DNA from: an uncultured Phocaeicola sp.
Lineage (GTDB): Bacteria > Bacteroidota > Bacteroidia > Bacteroidales > Bacteroidaceae
DNA: 64,000 nucleotides
Direction: 5' to 3'
NCBI GenBank assembly: GCA_948579315.1
Contig: CAPAOL010000010.1
Coordinates: 1-64,000, forward strand
A model generated the notes under the pieces. The model was not told where the DNA came from and did no database searches. It worked only from the letters and a program-made list of their open reading frames with translations. Positions 51,617 through 59,661 of this stretch are shown piece by piece (positions within the stretch are counted from its first letter, which is position 1; every line of letters starts with the position of its first letter). The position numbers and the translations under genes are program-made.

Positions 51617-52879
51617 ATGAACGAAAACGTCCTGGCTAAACTGAAGATACTTGCGGAATCTGCCAAGTACGACGTTTCCTGTTCTTCCAGTGGTACGGTG
51701 CGCTCCAATAAGCCGGGCACGCTGGGAAACACTGTCGGAGGATGGGGGATTTGCCATAGCTTTGCCGAAGACGGGCGGTGTATATCGCTATTGAAAATCA
51801 TGCTTACCAATTATTGTATCTACGACTGTGCCTACTGTATCAACCGACGTAGCAACGATCTTCCCCGCGCTACATTTTCTGTTTCGGAATTGGTGGAACT
51901 GACCATGGAATTCTATCGCCGTAACTACATTGAAGGGTTGTTTCTTAGTTCCGGAGTGGTCCGCAATCCGGACTATACGATGGAGAGACTGGTGCGTGTA
52001 GCCAAAGATTTGCGGCAGGTGCATCGGTTTAACGGTTATATTCATCTCAAGAGTATTCCCGGCGCCAGTCGTGAATTGGTGAATGAGGCGGGGCTGTATG
52101 CCGACCGTTTAAGTGTCAACGTTGAAATTCCTAAAGAAGAAAACCTGAAACTCCTTGCACCGGAGAAAGATCATCAAAGTGTATTCGCTCCGATGAAATA
52201 CATTCAGCAAGGTGTGTTGGAGAGTAAGGAAGAACGGCAGAAGTTTCGCCATGCCCCCCGTTTCGCTCCTGCGGGACAAAGTACCCAGGTGATTGTGGGC
52301 GCTACCTCCGAGTCGGACAAAGATATTCTTTTCCTTTCGTCGGCTCTTTACGGACGACCGACCATGAAGCGCGTCTACTATTCGGGCTACGTTTCTGTGA
52401 ATACGTACGATAAACGTCTTCCGGCATTGAAGCAACCGCCTTTGGTGCGTGAAAACCGGCTCTATCAGGCTGACTGGTTATTGCGTTTTTACCAATTCAA
52501 GGTGGACGAAATTGTGGATGATGCCTATCCGGATCTCGACCTCGAGATAGACCCGAAACTATCGTGGGCTTTGCGCCATCCCGAGCAGTTTCCTGTCGAC
52601 ATCAACAAAGCGGACTACGAAATGTTGCTCCGTGTGCCGGGAGTGGGAGTGAAGTCGGCTAAGCTGATTGTCGCCTCCCGCCGTTTTTCGCGACTGGGTT
52701 TTTATGAACTGAAGAAGATAGGAGTGGTGATGAAGAAGGCGCAATATTTCATTACCTGCAAAGAGCTGCCTCTTCAAATGCAGACTGTGAACGAACTTTC
52801 TCCGCAACGGGTACGTAGCTTATTGCTCCCGAAGCCGAAAAAGAAAGTGGATGAACGCCAATTACGATTTGATTTCTAA
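51617..52879 (+). CDS. Putative DNA modification/repair radical SAM protein (TIGR03916-like)
   Basis: The 420-residue protein has a radical SAM cluster motif CIYDCAYC (CxxxCxxC) near residue 68, following KIMLTNY. Other blocks are GLFLSSGVVRNPDYTMERL and HLKSIPGASRELV. The C-terminal part holds a helix-hairpin-helix motif, LRVPGVGVKSAKLIVASR, typical of DNA binding. This layout matches the TIGR03916 family (radical SAM linked to uracil-DNA glycosylase-like genes). The next gene is its usual partner, so the two form an operon. The reaction is not known. Confidence 0.85.
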   Translation: MNENVLAKLKILAESAKYDVSCSSSGTVRSNKPGTLGNTVGGWGICHSFAEDGRCISLLKIMLTNYCIYDCAYCINRRSNDLPRATFSVSELVELTMEFYRRNYIEGLFLSSGVVRNPDYTMERLVRVAKDLRQVHRFNGYIHLKSIPGASRELVNEAGLYADRLSVNVEIPKEENLKLLAPEKDHQSVFAPMKYIQQGVLESKEERQKFRHAPRFAPAGQSTQVIVGATSESDKDILFLSSALYGRPTMKRVYYSGYVSVNTYDKRLPALKQPPLVRENRLYQADWLLRFYQFKVDEIVDDAYPDLDLEIDPKLSWALRHPEQFPVDINKADYEMLLRVPGVGVKSAKLIVASRRFSRLGFYELKKIGVVMKKAQYFITCKELPLQMQTVNELSPQRVRSLLLPKPKKKVDERQLRFDF

Positions 52880-52912
52880 TTTCTAATCAGACGAATTACT
52901 AAGTATACCCTC

Positions 52913-53701
52913 ATGAACATTTTTGTTTACGATAAAAGCTTTGATGGTCTGCTGACTGCCGTGTTCGACGCCTATTTTCGTAAGACCTTTCCCGATGATT
53001 TGTTGTCGGAAGGAGATGCTTTGCCCTTATTTTATGATGAGTTGCATACCGTAGTCACCGATGAAGAAAAGGCAGGGCGTGTGTGGCGGAGATTGCAGAA
53101 GAAAGTCTCGGTTTCTGCTTTGGGGTGCCTCACGCAAAGTTGGCTGTCGGAGCTTCCGGAGGTAGGGATGCTCATTTTCCGTTATATCCGTAAAGCGATC
53201 GATTCACCTCGTTCCATCGAAACCAATTTTGGAGATCCGGACGTTTTGCGATTGGCGCAAATATGGAAGAAAGTGGATGGCGAACGTGTGCACCTGATGC
53301 AGTTTGTCCGTTTTCAGAAAGCTGCGGATGGTACATTCTTTGCAGCTTTCGAACCGCAGTATAATGCGCTTCCTCTTACCGTCCACCATTTCAAAGACCG
53401 TTTTGCCGATCAGAAGTGGATTATCTACGACATGAAACGCCGTTATGGTTTTTATTATGACTTGCAGGAGGTGACGACCATCTCGTTTGATGATGACAGC
53501 CGTGAATCCCATCTGATTACGGGGATGCTGGATGAAAGTCTGATGGACAAGGATGAGAAACTTTTCCAACAACTCTGGAAAACTTATTTCAAGGCCATTT
53601 GTATCAAAGAACGTATGAATCCGAGAAAGCACAGGCAGGATATGCCTGTACGTTATTGGAAGTATCTGACGGAAAAGCAGAAAGAATGTTTAATCCTGTG
53701 A
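52913..53701 (+). CDS. Partner protein of the radical-SAM DNA metabolism pair (TIGR03915-like)
   Basis: The 262-residue protein begins MNIFVYDKSFDGLLTAVFDAYF and has an HLMQFVRFQKAADGTFFAAF block and a C-terminal NPRKHRQDMPVRYWKYL. This matches the TIGR03915 (DUF4130) family, which is nearly always found beside TIGR03916. It is 33 bases downstream of the radical SAM gene. Function is proposed in DNA metabolism only by that association. Confidence 0.85.
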   Translation: MNIFVYDKSFDGLLTAVFDAYFRKTFPDDLLSEGDALPLFYDELHTVVTDEEKAGRVWRRLQKKVSVSALGCLTQSWLSELPEVGMLIFRYIRKAIDSPRSIETNFGDPDVLRLAQIWKKVDGERVHLMQFVRFQKAADGTFFAAFEPQYNALPLTVHHFKDRFADQKWIIYDMKRRYGFYYDLQEVTTISFDDDSRESHLITGMLDESLMDKDEKLFQQLWKTYFKAICIKERMNPRKHRQDMPVRYWKYLTEKQKECLIL

Positions 53702-53712
53702 TTGAGTGAGTA

Positions 53713-54081
53713 ATGAAGAAAAGATTTTTTTATATAATCAGTTTTTTGGTGATCTTTTGTATTGAGGCATTGATAGCTTTGTATGTACGTGACAATTTTA
53801 TACGTCCTTATGTCGGAGATATACTGGTGGTAGTGCTGGTGTATAGTTTTGTGAGAATATTTCTTCCGACAGGAATGCCGCGGATGCCGTTTTATGTCTT
53901 TCTTTTTGCCTGTTTTGTGGAAGTGCTGCAATATTTCCAGTTGGTGGAAACATTGGGGATTACGAACCGTGCAGCCAGAATCATTCTAGGCTCTACGTTC
54001 GATTGGGCAGACATAGCTTGTTATGCGGTGGGATGTGTGTTTATTGTTTTATTCGAGCGTTTCTTTCAGCATAAGTCATAA
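53713..54081 (+). CDS. DUF2809 small membrane protein
   Basis: The 122-residue protein has four hydrophobic helices. It has the family blocks ARDNFIRPYVGDILVVVLVY (here YVRDNFIRPYVGDIL), FYVFLFACFVEVLQYFQL and ILGSTFDWADIACYAVG. DUF2809 proteins have no known function. It starts 11 bases after the TIGR03915-like gene and probably belongs to the same operon. Confidence 0.85.
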   Translation: MKKRFFYIISFLVIFCIEALIALYVRDNFIRPYVGDILVVVLVYSFVRIFLPTGMPRMPFYVFLFACFVEVLQYFQLVETLGITNRAARIILGSTFDWADIACYAVGCVFIVLFERFFQHKS

Positions 54082-54084
54082 CAT

Positions 54085-54954
54085 TTACTTCTTTTCCACA
54101 TCTATTTCGGACGGATTTAGATGATGTCCGCAATATTTGCAAAACTCGGCATTGTCTTCGTGTCCGGAGCGATGGCAGTTGGGACATTCTTTGTCTCTTT
54201 TGCGTTTATAGTCTTTCATCATGGAGGCAGATACGATCCCTGTCGGTACGGCAATGATTGTGTAACCAATTAGCATGACACAGGCGGAAAGGAACTTCCC
54301 GAAACCGGTGATAGGGGTGATGTCTCCATAACCTACGGTAGTCATGGTGACGATAGCCCAGTAAATGCTGTTCGGGATGTTGTTGAACTGGGAGTTGGGC
54401 TCTGTTCCTTCAATCATATACATCAGTGTGCCGATGGAAGTCACCAGGATAACCACAAACAAGAAAAATACCGCAATCTTCTTGCTGCTTTCGCGTAAGG
54501 CGGTGAGCAGTCGTTCGCCCTCATTTAGAAAGTTGAAAAGCTTGAAGACACGGAATACCCGTATCAGGCGGAAAGCACGGATAATGAGCAAATAGCGTGC
54601 ACCGGGGAAGAGCAGACCGATGTAGAGCGGAAGGGTGGCGAGCAAGTCTACGATTCCGAAGAAGCTGAATATGTATTTCCGGGGACGGGGCGAGCAGTAG
54701 ATTCTCGTCAGGTACTCGAAAGTGAAGAAAGCGGTGAAAAGATATTCCATAACGACGAACGGAGTCGTCAGAAATCTGGGAAGCCCTTTCAGGCTTTCGA
54801 TGATGACAAGCAGTACGCTGACCAGAATACAGCCGATAAGAATCACGTCGAACAGTTTCCCGGTGGGAGTATCCGATTCGAAAATGATGACGTACAACTT
54901 TCGTTTCAGTTTTTCGTCATGTAAAAAATGATGGATTCTTTCTTTTAGTTTCAT
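54085..54954 (-). CDS. Voltage-gated potassium channel-type ion transporter
   Basis: The 289-residue protein has six membrane segments. The voltage-sensor-like S4 has spaced Arg residues (RAFRLIRVFRVFKLF), and the selectivity filter is TMTTVGYGDITP near residue 210. The cytoplasmic C-terminus carries a zinc-ribbon pattern, CPNCHRSGH then CKYCGHH. It probably conducts K+. It shares an operon with the lytic transglycosylase gene (15 bases apart), which suggests a role in envelope or osmotic balance; that is inference. Confidence 0.9.
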   Translation of the reverse strand: MKLKERIHHFLHDEKLKRKLYVIIFESDTPTGKLFDVILIGCILVSVLLVIIESLKGLPRFLTTPFVVMEYLFTAFFTFEYLTRIYCSPRPRKYIFSFFGIVDLLATLPLYIGLLFPGARYLLIIRAFRLIRVFRVFKLFNFLNEGERLLTALRESSKKIAVFFLFVVILVTSIGTLMYMIEGTEPNSQFNNIPNSIYWAIVTMTTVGYGDITPITGFGKFLSACVMLIGYTIIAVPTGIVSASMMKDYKRKRDKECPNCHRSGHEDNAEFCKYCGHHLNPSEIDVEKK

Positions 54955-54969
54955 GCTAACAGTTCAGAC

Positions 54970-55950
54970 TCAGTCGATGACCCATTGTTTATTGTAAGCT
55001 TCTGTTTTTTTCGGATCGTAATACATACCTTCTTGTGTGGGAATATAGAGGGTGTATGTCTTTCCGGTCTTGTTCTTTAATGAGATGTCGCGCAACCAGG
55101 GATTGGCATCACGGAGTTGTGCGTATGTGATACCTTGTGATTGGGCATAATCACTCAAATTATCGATGGAAGTGGCGACAGTCACCTTTTTGTAAGGAAT
55201 AGGCGGATACAGATGTTCCCGCTTCAACAGAAATCCGTAACGTTGCGGGTTGTTGAATATCTCTTTGGCTGCCAATATGCGGAACATATAGCGGGAAGTT
55301 TCTTCTACCAGCCATAAGTCCATGGCATGACTTGCCAGTTGCTTGTCAAGTTGGGAGGAGATACGTCCCTGTCCGGCATTATAGGCGGCGGAGACAGCCA
55401 TCCAGTCTCCATATTTGGCATACGCTTGTTTGAAATATTTGCAGGCGGCTACGGTTGCTTTTTCAATGTGGTAGCGTTCGTCTACGTTATCGTTCACTTC
55501 CAGTCCGAATTCCCGTCCGGTGGCGGGCATAAACTGCCACAGCCCTGCTGCTCCTGCCGGAGAGCGGGCAATGTTGTTCAGGTTACTTTCGATTACCATC
55601 AGGTATTTGAAGTCGTCGGGGATGCCGTTGGCTTTCAGTATCGGTTCTATGATGGGGAAGTACCGGTTGGCACGTTTTATCAGTAGCATGGTGGTGGAGT
55701 GCATATAGGTGAAAGCCATCATTTCACGATCCATCCGTTCGCGACGGTCATAGCGGCGGAGGTCAATGGTTTTTCCGTCAAAAGTAACCTGGGTGGGAAC
55801 GGTGGGCGGGGTGACGCAATAAGGAACTTCCGATTTGGCGGAATGTTGTTCGGTCATCTGGCTGCTGCCCGTCAATACAGGAATGGATGCGCCGATGCAA
55901 AATACTGATATAAGTGTAAGAATATAGTTGATTTTCATTCGTCTTTTCAT
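54970..55950 (-). CDS. Membrane-bound lytic murein transglycosylase (MltD-like, GH23)
   Basis: The 326-residue protein has a signal region (ILTLISVFCIGASIPVL) and a GH23 SLT domain. The catalytic Glu is in VIESNLNNIARSPAGAAGLWQFMPATGREFGL, with AYNAGQGRIS further on. A short C-terminal segment after YAQSQGITYAQLRDANPWL is LysM-like. It cuts peptidoglycan glycan strands. A -7 box lies at 55993-56000. Confidence 0.9.
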   Translation of the reverse strand: MKRRMKINYILTLISVFCIGASIPVLTGSSQMTEQHSAKSEVPYCVTPPTVPTQVTFDGKTIDLRRYDRRERMDREMMAFTYMHSTTMLLIKRANRYFPIIEPILKANGIPDDFKYLMVIESNLNNIARSPAGAAGLWQFMPATGREFGLEVNDNVDERYHIEKATVAACKYFKQAYAKYGDWMAVSAAYNAGQGRISSQLDKQLASHAMDLWLVEETSRYMFRILAAKEIFNNPQRYGFLLKREHLYPPIPYKKVTVATSIDNLSDYAQSQGITYAQLRDANPWLRDISLKNKTGKTYTLYIPTQEGMYYDPKKTEAYNKQWVID

Positions 55951-55992
55951 TTTATAACCTTTTTGGATGTTTTAAAGTTTAAGTCTGCTTTG

Positions 55993-56000
55993 CAAAGATA
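55993..56000 (-). promoter_or_regulatory. -7 box for the mltD-like/channel operon
   Basis: The minus strand reads TATCTTTG, 42 bases before the ATG. Confidence 0.5.
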
Positions 56001-56082
56001 GCCCCATTTTGTTTTTTTTCAAAGAACTTTTCTTGCATTTTATACGTTTTTCTAATAGAGTTAAAATAAATAATGAATCAAA

Positions 56083-57396
56083 ATGAATATAGCAATGACC
56101 GGAGCTACCGGATATATAGGTAAACATCTTTCCAACTATCTCACAGAAAAGGGCGGACACCGGATTATTCCCTTGGGAAGATCGATGTTCCGCGAAGGTA
56201 TGTCCGGACATTTGATTCAGACATTGACGCATTGCGACGTAATCATCAATTTGGCTGGCGCACCCATCAATAAGCGTTGGACACCGGAGTATAAACAAGA
56301 ATTGTTCAACAGCCGCATTGTGGTGACGCATCGTATTATCTGTGCGTTAAATGCTGTCAAGACAAAACCGAAACTGATGATTTCAGCTTCCGCTGTGGGC
56401 TATTATCCTCCGGAAGTGGAAGCGGACGAGTATACACGTACACGCGGCGACGGTTTTCTTTCCGACCTTTGCTATGCATGGGAGAAAGAAGCCAAACACT
56501 GTCCCCAGCCTACCCGGCTCGTCATTACACGCTTTGGCGTAGTGCTTTCTCCGGATGGGGGAGCAATGCAGCAGATGCTTCGTCCTTTGCAGGCCACGAA
56601 GGTAGCTACCGCTATCGGTCCCGGCACTCAGTCTTTCCCGTGGATAGCCATGTATGACCTTTGCCGTGCCATGGAGTTTTTTATTGCTCACGAAGAAACG
56701 CGGGGTGTGTATAATCTAGTGGCTCCGCAACAGATTTCGCAATATTCTTTTACCCGTGAGATGGGAAAAGCTTATCAGGCGTGGACAACGATTATTGCTC
56801 CGCAGCGGGCTTTCCGTATATTTTACGGTGAAGCGGCCTCTTTCCTGACAGCCGGTCAGAAAATCCGCCCGACACGTCTGACAGAAGCCGGATTCCTTTT
56901 TTCCATCCCTACTGTCGAATGTCTTTTTAAAGGTACGGACCACACTACGGTCCCCTCTCTCGACCTGAACCGATATATGGGACTTTGGTACGAAATAGCC
57001 CGCTACGAGAATCGTTTTGAACACGGACTGGTAGATGTCACGGCCACTTACATGCTTCGTCCCGATGGTACGATTCGTGTGGAAAACCGTGGGTGCAAGC
57101 GCAGTTCCCCTTATGATATCTGCAAGACTGCCACCGGACACGCCAAAATACCCGATCCCACGCAACCGGGTAAACTGAAAGTCTCTTTCTTTCTGAATTT
57201 CTACTCTGATTATTACATATTAGAGCTGGATGAAGAGAGTTACAACTATGCTCTTGTAGGCAGCAGCACCGATAAATATCTCTGGATACTAAGCCGCACG
57301 CCGCAACTGCCTGATGAAATCAAAAAGAAACTTGTAAACGCTGCCGAACGCCGCGGTTACGATACCAACCGTTTGCAATGGATAGAACAATTTTGA
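56083..57396 (+). CDS. TIGR01777-type SDR fused to a lipocalin (Blc-like)
   Basis: The 437-residue protein is a fusion. Residues 1-275 are an extended SDR of the TIGR01777/SDR39U1 kind: the cofactor motif ITGATGYIGKHL-like start (MTGATGYIGKHL), INLAGAPI, SASAVGYY and RFGVVLSPDGG. Residues 290-437 are a lipocalin: LDLNRYMGLWYEIARYENRFE, VTATYMLRPDGTIRVENRG, and a C-terminal ILSRTPQLPDEI. Blc lipocalins bind hydrophobic ligands. The lipocalin half lacks a signal peptide because the SDR precedes it, so it would act in the cytoplasm, unlike normal Blc. Confidence 0.9.
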   Translation: MNIAMTGATGYIGKHLSNYLTEKGGHRIIPLGRSMFREGMSGHLIQTLTHCDVIINLAGAPINKRWTPEYKQELFNSRIVVTHRIICALNAVKTKPKLMISASAVGYYPPEVEADEYTRTRGDGFLSDLCYAWEKEAKHCPQPTRLVITRFGVVLSPDGGAMQQMLRPLQATKVATAIGPGTQSFPWIAMYDLCRAMEFFIAHEETRGVYNLVAPQQISQYSFTREMGKAYQAWTTIIAPQRAFRIFYGEAASFLTAGQKIRPTRLTEAGFLFSIPTVECLFKGTDHTTVPSLDLNRYMGLWYEIARYENRFEHGLVDVTATYMLRPDGTIRVENRGCKRSSPYDICKTATGHAKIPDPTQPGKLKVSFFLNFYSDYYILELDEESYNYALVGSSTDKYLWILSRTPQLPDEIKKKLVNAAERRGYDTNRLQWIEQF

Positions 57397-57461
57397 TTAT
57401 ACAATTCTTTTGCAAAAGTACATAACGAACGATATAAATCAACTTTAAAACAACATAGATT

Positions 57462-57725
57462 ATGGATTACGAAATTATTCATCAGCCCGAACAGCATTTA
57501 TTTAAGACAGAAGTAGACGGTCGTACTGCCTTTGTGCAATATCGCCTCTTAGGTGATTCTTTCGATATCATTCATACCATTGTACCCCGCCCGATAGAAG
57601 GTCGCGGAATAGCCGCTGCATTGGTGAAAGCTGCTTATGCCTATGCTGCAGCCAACGGAATGAAACCGAAAGCCACTTGTTCTTACGCAGTGAGATGGTT
57701 GGAACGCCACCCGGAACTGATATGA
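57462..57725 (+). CDS. Small GNAT-fold acetyltransferase (COG2388-like)
   Basis: The 87-residue protein has the short GNAT layout: beta strands from the start, TIVPRPIEGRGIAAALVKAAYAYA with the acetyl-CoA loop GRGIA, and ATCSYAVRWLERHPE at the end. It is too short for a full acetyltransferase, as is usual for this family of uncharacterised proteins (GNAT-like, NATD1-type). It starts 65 bases after the SDR-lipocalin gene. Confidence 0.85.
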   Translation: MDYEIIHQPEQHLFKTEVDGRTAFVQYRLLGDSFDIIHTIVPRPIEGRGIAAALVKAAYAYAAANGMKPKATCSYAVRWLERHPELI

Positions 57726-57913
57726 TAATAGCTTTTCTCATTATTGATTTCCTTACAGTTTGGATTGACAAGGATAGTGAAGATTATGCAGAATCACAGG
57801 CGTATTTTGCTAAAATGCATCTTTCTGGCGGGTATTTTCTTTTCTGATGGTAAATCATGAACAAGCTTTTTGAAACATCTTCTGAAGAGCTTGTAGGTGA
57901 TGGAAACAATCTG

Positions 57914-57921
57914 TATCTTTG
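57914..57921 (+). promoter_or_regulatory. -7 box immediately before the zinc-ribbon gene ATG
   Basis: The sequence reads TATCTTTGCGGCATG: box, four bases, start codon. It is nearly identical to the arrangement before the ybaN-like gene. Confidence 0.55.
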
Positions 57922-57925
57922 CGGC

Positions 57926-58129
57926 ATGAAAAAGTTATTGTGTCCGCAATGCAAGATTGCAGCTATGTATGTGAAGAATGAACTGGGTGAAAGGCTACTG
58001 GTTTATGTGCTCGAAAATGGTGAAGTCGTTCCCAAATATCCGGAAGAGTCGATGGAAGGGTTCGACCTGACAGAGGTTTTCTGCCTGGGTTGTTCGTGGC
58101 ATGGTTCACCTAAACGACTTGTTAAGTGA
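57926..58129 (+). CDS. Small two-CxxC zinc-ribbon protein
   Basis: From the ATG at 57926 the product is 67 residues: MKKLLCPQCKIAAMYVKNE, then a beta-rich middle, and FCLGCSWHGSPKRLVK. The two CxxC pairs (CPQC, CLGC) should bind one zinc. The ATG at 57857 would place the promoter inside the gene and was rejected. The message is probably leaderless. The function is unknown. Confidence 0.8.
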   Translation: MKKLLCPQCKIAAMYVKNELGERLLVYVLENGEVVPKYPEESMEGFDLTEVFCLGCSWHGSPKRLVK

Positions 58130-58217
58130 TTAATGGTTTAGTGATTAATCACTATTTCTTGATTTATGTCAACTAAAAGAGGGACTAGAAACGAGGATTA
58201 ATTCGTTGAATTTTATG

Positions 58218-58225
58218 TATCTTTG
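58218..58225 (+). promoter_or_regulatory. -7 box for the MATE gene
   Basis: TATCTTTG matches TAnnTTTG, 24 bases before the ATG at 58250. It rules out the TTG start at 58223. Confidence 0.55.
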
Positions 58226-58249
58226 CGCCCGATTTTAGAACATAGACGT

Positions 58250-59623
58250 ATGGCAACTTCTAAAGAAATGACGGCAGGGCCGGCATTACCTCTCATTTTA
58301 AAGTTTACACTGCTGCTTTTACTCGGCAATCTGTTGCAACAAACGTATTCGCTTGTTGATGCTGCAATTGTAGGAAATTTCTTGGGAATAAACGCGTTAG
58401 CTTCTGTTGGAGCCAGCACGTCAGTGGTATTTCTCATTCTCGGGTTCTGCAATGGATGTTGCGGAGGGTTCGGGATACCCGTTGCGCAGAAGTTTGGAGC
58501 GCGGGATTACAGTACGATGCGTAGCTACGTGGCTGTCAGTCTGAAACTGGCTGCGGGAATGTCGGTGGTGATTGCGCTTCTCACCTGTATTTTATGTGAG
58601 GATATTCTTCGGATCATGCGTACGCCGGAGAATATTTTTGAAGGGGCTTATGCTTACTTGCTTGTCACTTTCATCGGTGTGCCGTGTACGTTTTTCTATA
58701 ATCTTCTTTCGAGCATTATCCGTGCGTTGGGAGACAGTAAGACACCTTTCTGGTTTCTGCTGTTTGCGGCTGTTCTGAATATCATTCTCGACTTGTTCTG
58801 TATTCTGGTACTTGACTGGGGAGTGGCGGGAGCTGCTATTGCTACTGTCTTTTCACAAGGATTGTCGGCTGTTCTCTGCTATATTTATATGTACCGGAAG
58901 TTTGAAATATTGCAGGGTACTCCGAAAGAACGCCGGTTCCAGTCGAAACTGGCTAAGACGCTGCTCTACATCGGTGTGCCTATGGGATTGCAATTTTCTA
59001 TCACGGCTATCGGCAGCATCATGCTTCAGAGTGCCAATAATGCCTTGGGAACGGCGTGTGTGGCAGCCTTTACGTCTGCTATGCGCATCAAGATGTTCTT
59101 TATCTGTATGTTCGAGAGTTTGGGTATTGCGATGGCTACATATAGCGGACAAAATTACGGAGCGGGTAAACCGGAACGTATTTGGTTGGGAATCAAGGCT
59201 AGTGCTCTGATGATGATTATTTATGCGGCTTTCACGTTCCTTCTTCTGATGGTAGGGGCTAAATATTTCGCGTTGATCTTCGTAGACCCGTCGGAAACGG
59301 AAATTTTGCTGGATACGGAGTTGTTCCTGCATGTCTCCTGTATGTTCTTCCCGATGCTTGGTTTGTTGTGCATCTTGCGTTATACCATTCAGGGAGTAGG
59401 CTTTACCAATCTTGCCATGTTCTCCGGAGTGGCGGAGATGATTGCGCGTATCCTTGTCAGTCTCTATGCCGTACCGGTATTCGGTTTTATTGCTGTTTGC
59501 TACGGTGATCCGATGGCTTGGATAGCGGCAGACTTATTCCTCGTACCGGCCTTTATCTACGTTTATCGCAGGTTGAAGAAGCAGGTACTTACGAATTCGA
59601 CTGTACAGCAGACTGTTGCATAA
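58250..59623 (+). CDS. MATE-family multidrug efflux transporter
   Basis: From the ATG at 58250 the product is 457 residues with twelve membrane helices. It has MATE/DinF-type blocks: YSLVDAAIVGNFLGINALASVGAS near the N-terminus and IGVPMGLQFSITAIGSIMLQ starting the second half, plus ATYSGQNYGAGKPERI. It exports cationic or toxic compounds using Na+ or H+ gradients. Specificity is unknown. Confidence 0.92.
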   Translation: MATSKEMTAGPALPLILKFTLLLLLGNLLQQTYSLVDAAIVGNFLGINALASVGASTSVVFLILGFCNGCCGGFGIPVAQKFGARDYSTMRSYVAVSLKLAAGMSVVIALLTCILCEDILRIMRTPENIFEGAYAYLLVTFIGVPCTFFYNLLSSIIRALGDSKTPFWFLLFAAVLNIILDLFCILVLDWGVAGAAIATVFSQGLSAVLCYIYMYRKFEILQGTPKERRFQSKLAKTLLYIGVPMGLQFSITAIGSIMLQSANNALGTACVAAFTSAMRIKMFFICMFESLGIAMATYSGQNYGAGKPERIWLGIKASALMMIIYAAFTFLLLMVGAKYFALIFVDPSETEILLDTELFLHVSCMFFPMLGLLCILRYTIQGVGFTNLAMFSGVAEMIARILVSLYAVPVFGFIAVCYGDPMAWIAADLFLVPAFIYVYRRLKKQVLTNSTVQQTVA

Positions 59624-59661
59624 TTATCTTTTTCAGGTTGGGAATATTCCTTTGTTTGAAT

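Noticed and set aside
55972..56331. 119-codon minus-strand ORF overlapping the SDR-lipocalin start
   Set aside because: It is antisense to a well-supported gene and crosses the mltD promoter; composition is non-protein-like.
57722..57847. 41-codon ORF overlapping the stop of the small GNAT-like gene
   Set aside because: It starts in the overlap (ATGA) but has no family signature and a length easily reached by chance. It is left as non-coding.
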